From Aphelenchoides besseyi (lineage: Eukaryota > Nematoda > Chromadorea > Rhabditida > Aphelenchoididae): 64,000 nt of DNA. This document shows positions 63,224 to 64,000 of the stretch, in pieces; the stretch's first letter is position 1, and the number at the start of each line of letters is the position of its first letter. The stretch lies in assembly GCA_024699855.1 (NCBI GenBank), contig JAMPIQ010000003.1, positions 4,898,001-4,962,000 on the forward strand, written 5' to 3'. The position numbers and the translations under genes were made by a program. The notes under the pieces are model-generated. The model did not search any database and was not told where the DNA came from. It was given only the letters and a program-made list of their open reading frames with translations.

Positions 63224-64000
63224 GTGTCCCATAAGTTTTGCAACAGGCTGAGTTTTTATGCAAACTTTTTGGTTGGAAATTTTCGAACCGAAAATGTCGA
63301 AATTTTATGGGGGCATTTTTTGTGTTATTTTTAATGGTATTAAAACGAGAACAAGTCCGTCTTTTACTTCACTTCCAATGGCTTCAAGGTGTAAGTTATG
63401 CACATGCGGCGAAGACAATAAACGAACTATATGGCGAAACTATGGCCCGAACTACTGCTTGGCGCTGGTACAAAACGTTTGAAAGAGAAGGAATGCGCGT
63501 AACAGATGTAAAGCGAATCGGACGGTCACGAAAAGTTGATCGTGAAGCAGTGATAAGCGCTATCGAAACAGCCCCTACTTTAACAACTCGAATGCTGGAA
63601 CAAGATCTTAACTGCGGACACTTAACAATCGCCAGAATTTTAGAAAATGAGGGTATTTTTAACGAAACATAATGAATTGATGTTTTCTTAGGTTTAAAAT
63701 GGCGTAAAACTCGTTGGGTTCCGCATGAATTAAACGACCGGCAAAAACAAGAACGTCTAAGAATTTCGGAGCTCTTACTGCAACGAGAAAAAGATGAACC
63801 ATTTCTCCAGGATGTTATCACAATGGATGAAACGTGGATTCCGTATGCAAACCCGGATCCACAAAATCAATGGTTAAAAGAAAACCAACGTCCAGCAGCA
63901 GCAATTGTCCACGATTTTCGTCAGAAAAAAATCTTGCTTTCGGTATTCTGGGGTCCTGAAGGCGTAATTCATTGGTTAGTCCATCAACAGTTTTGTTTAC
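63224..64000 (+). mobile_element. Second mariner-type transposon, 5' part (cut by window end)
   Basis: The element starts after TA at 63222-63223 with gtgtcccataagttttgcaa and continues to the window edge with a transposase gene. The other terminal repeat is outside the window, so the boundary is inferred from the TA and the start of unrelated sequence. Confidence 0.75.
63334..64000 (+). CDS. Mariner transposase (partial), with a 39-nt intron
   Basis: Two exons are visible (63334-63652 and 63692-64000). The N-terminal paired-like DNA-binding region is HFQWLQGVSYAHAAKTINEL and TTAWRWYKTFEREG, then MLEQDLNCGHLTIARILENE. After the intron (63653-63691, GTATTT...TCTTAG) the frame continues KWRKTRWVPHEL and the first catalytic Asp block VITMDETWIPYANPDPQNQW. 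The remaining catalytic residues lie beyond the window. The SETMAR-like mariner pattern is clear, and it differs from the DD41D element at 45720. In-frame upstream Met at 63295 region is possible. Confidence 0.8.

Overview
This window is a gene-dense animal nuclear sequence, most likely from a nematode. The evidence is many small exons split by introns of about 37-50 nt with GT...TTTTAG/TTTCAG borders, several start codons placed just after a 3' splice acceptor (as expected with spliced-leader trans-splicing), a chemoreceptor fragment with a nematode-type TM7 signature, and three close same-strand genes that look like an operon. All exon structures were joined by eye from splice signals and frame continuity. 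Coordinates are CDS spans from start to stop codon unless stated, and edges may be off by a base or two.

Layout. 1-11 kb: end of a Cys-rich secreted protein, ERdj3/DNAJB11, a USP22/Ubp8 deubiquitinase, a MAP-kinase phosphatase (DUSP8/16 type) with a 1.9-kb intron, and an unrecognised 201-aa protein. 11-30 kb: pecanex (25 exons), CDC14 phosphatase, RCC1, R3HDM4-like protein, CHMP2/VPS2 and a compact NuMA/LIN-5/Mud-like spindle protein. 30-43.6 kb: ALKBH7, CPT1, IPI1/TEX10, a previously easy-to-miss insulin-like peptide gene, a possible peptide precursor, an unknown membrane protein, mitochondrial ribosomal protein S10, ATG4, and an unrecognised coiled-coil protein. 43.6-51.2 kb: an accessory island. 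A 754-bp segment carrying a whole small gene for a secreted Cys-rich protein occurs twice as nearly identical direct repeats. The repeats bracket about 6 kb holding an unknown intron-bearing gene, an apparently intact DD41D Tc1/mariner element with 61-bp inverted repeats, and a broken RTE-type non-LTR retrotransposon whose tail abuts the second repeat exactly. 51.7-63 kb: beta-ureidopropionase, SLC35F6, mitochondrial arginyl-tRNA synthetase, a rhodopsin-family GPCR, FIP1, a chemoreceptor fragment and an unknown 99-aa gene. 63.2-64 kb: the 5' part of a second mariner, cut by the window edge.

Most genes are housekeeping genes with no shared pathway. Their arrangement is mainly divergent or convergent pairs with 250-450 bp gaps. 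The points most worth a second look are the repeat-bracketed island, the insulin-like gene, the compact NuMA-like gene, host-sized introns inside both transposase genes, a GC-AG intron in the arginyl-tRNA synthetase, micro-exons of 17 and 22 nt, and the ATG4-MRPS10 candidate operon. No tRNA, rRNA or CRISPR array was seen.
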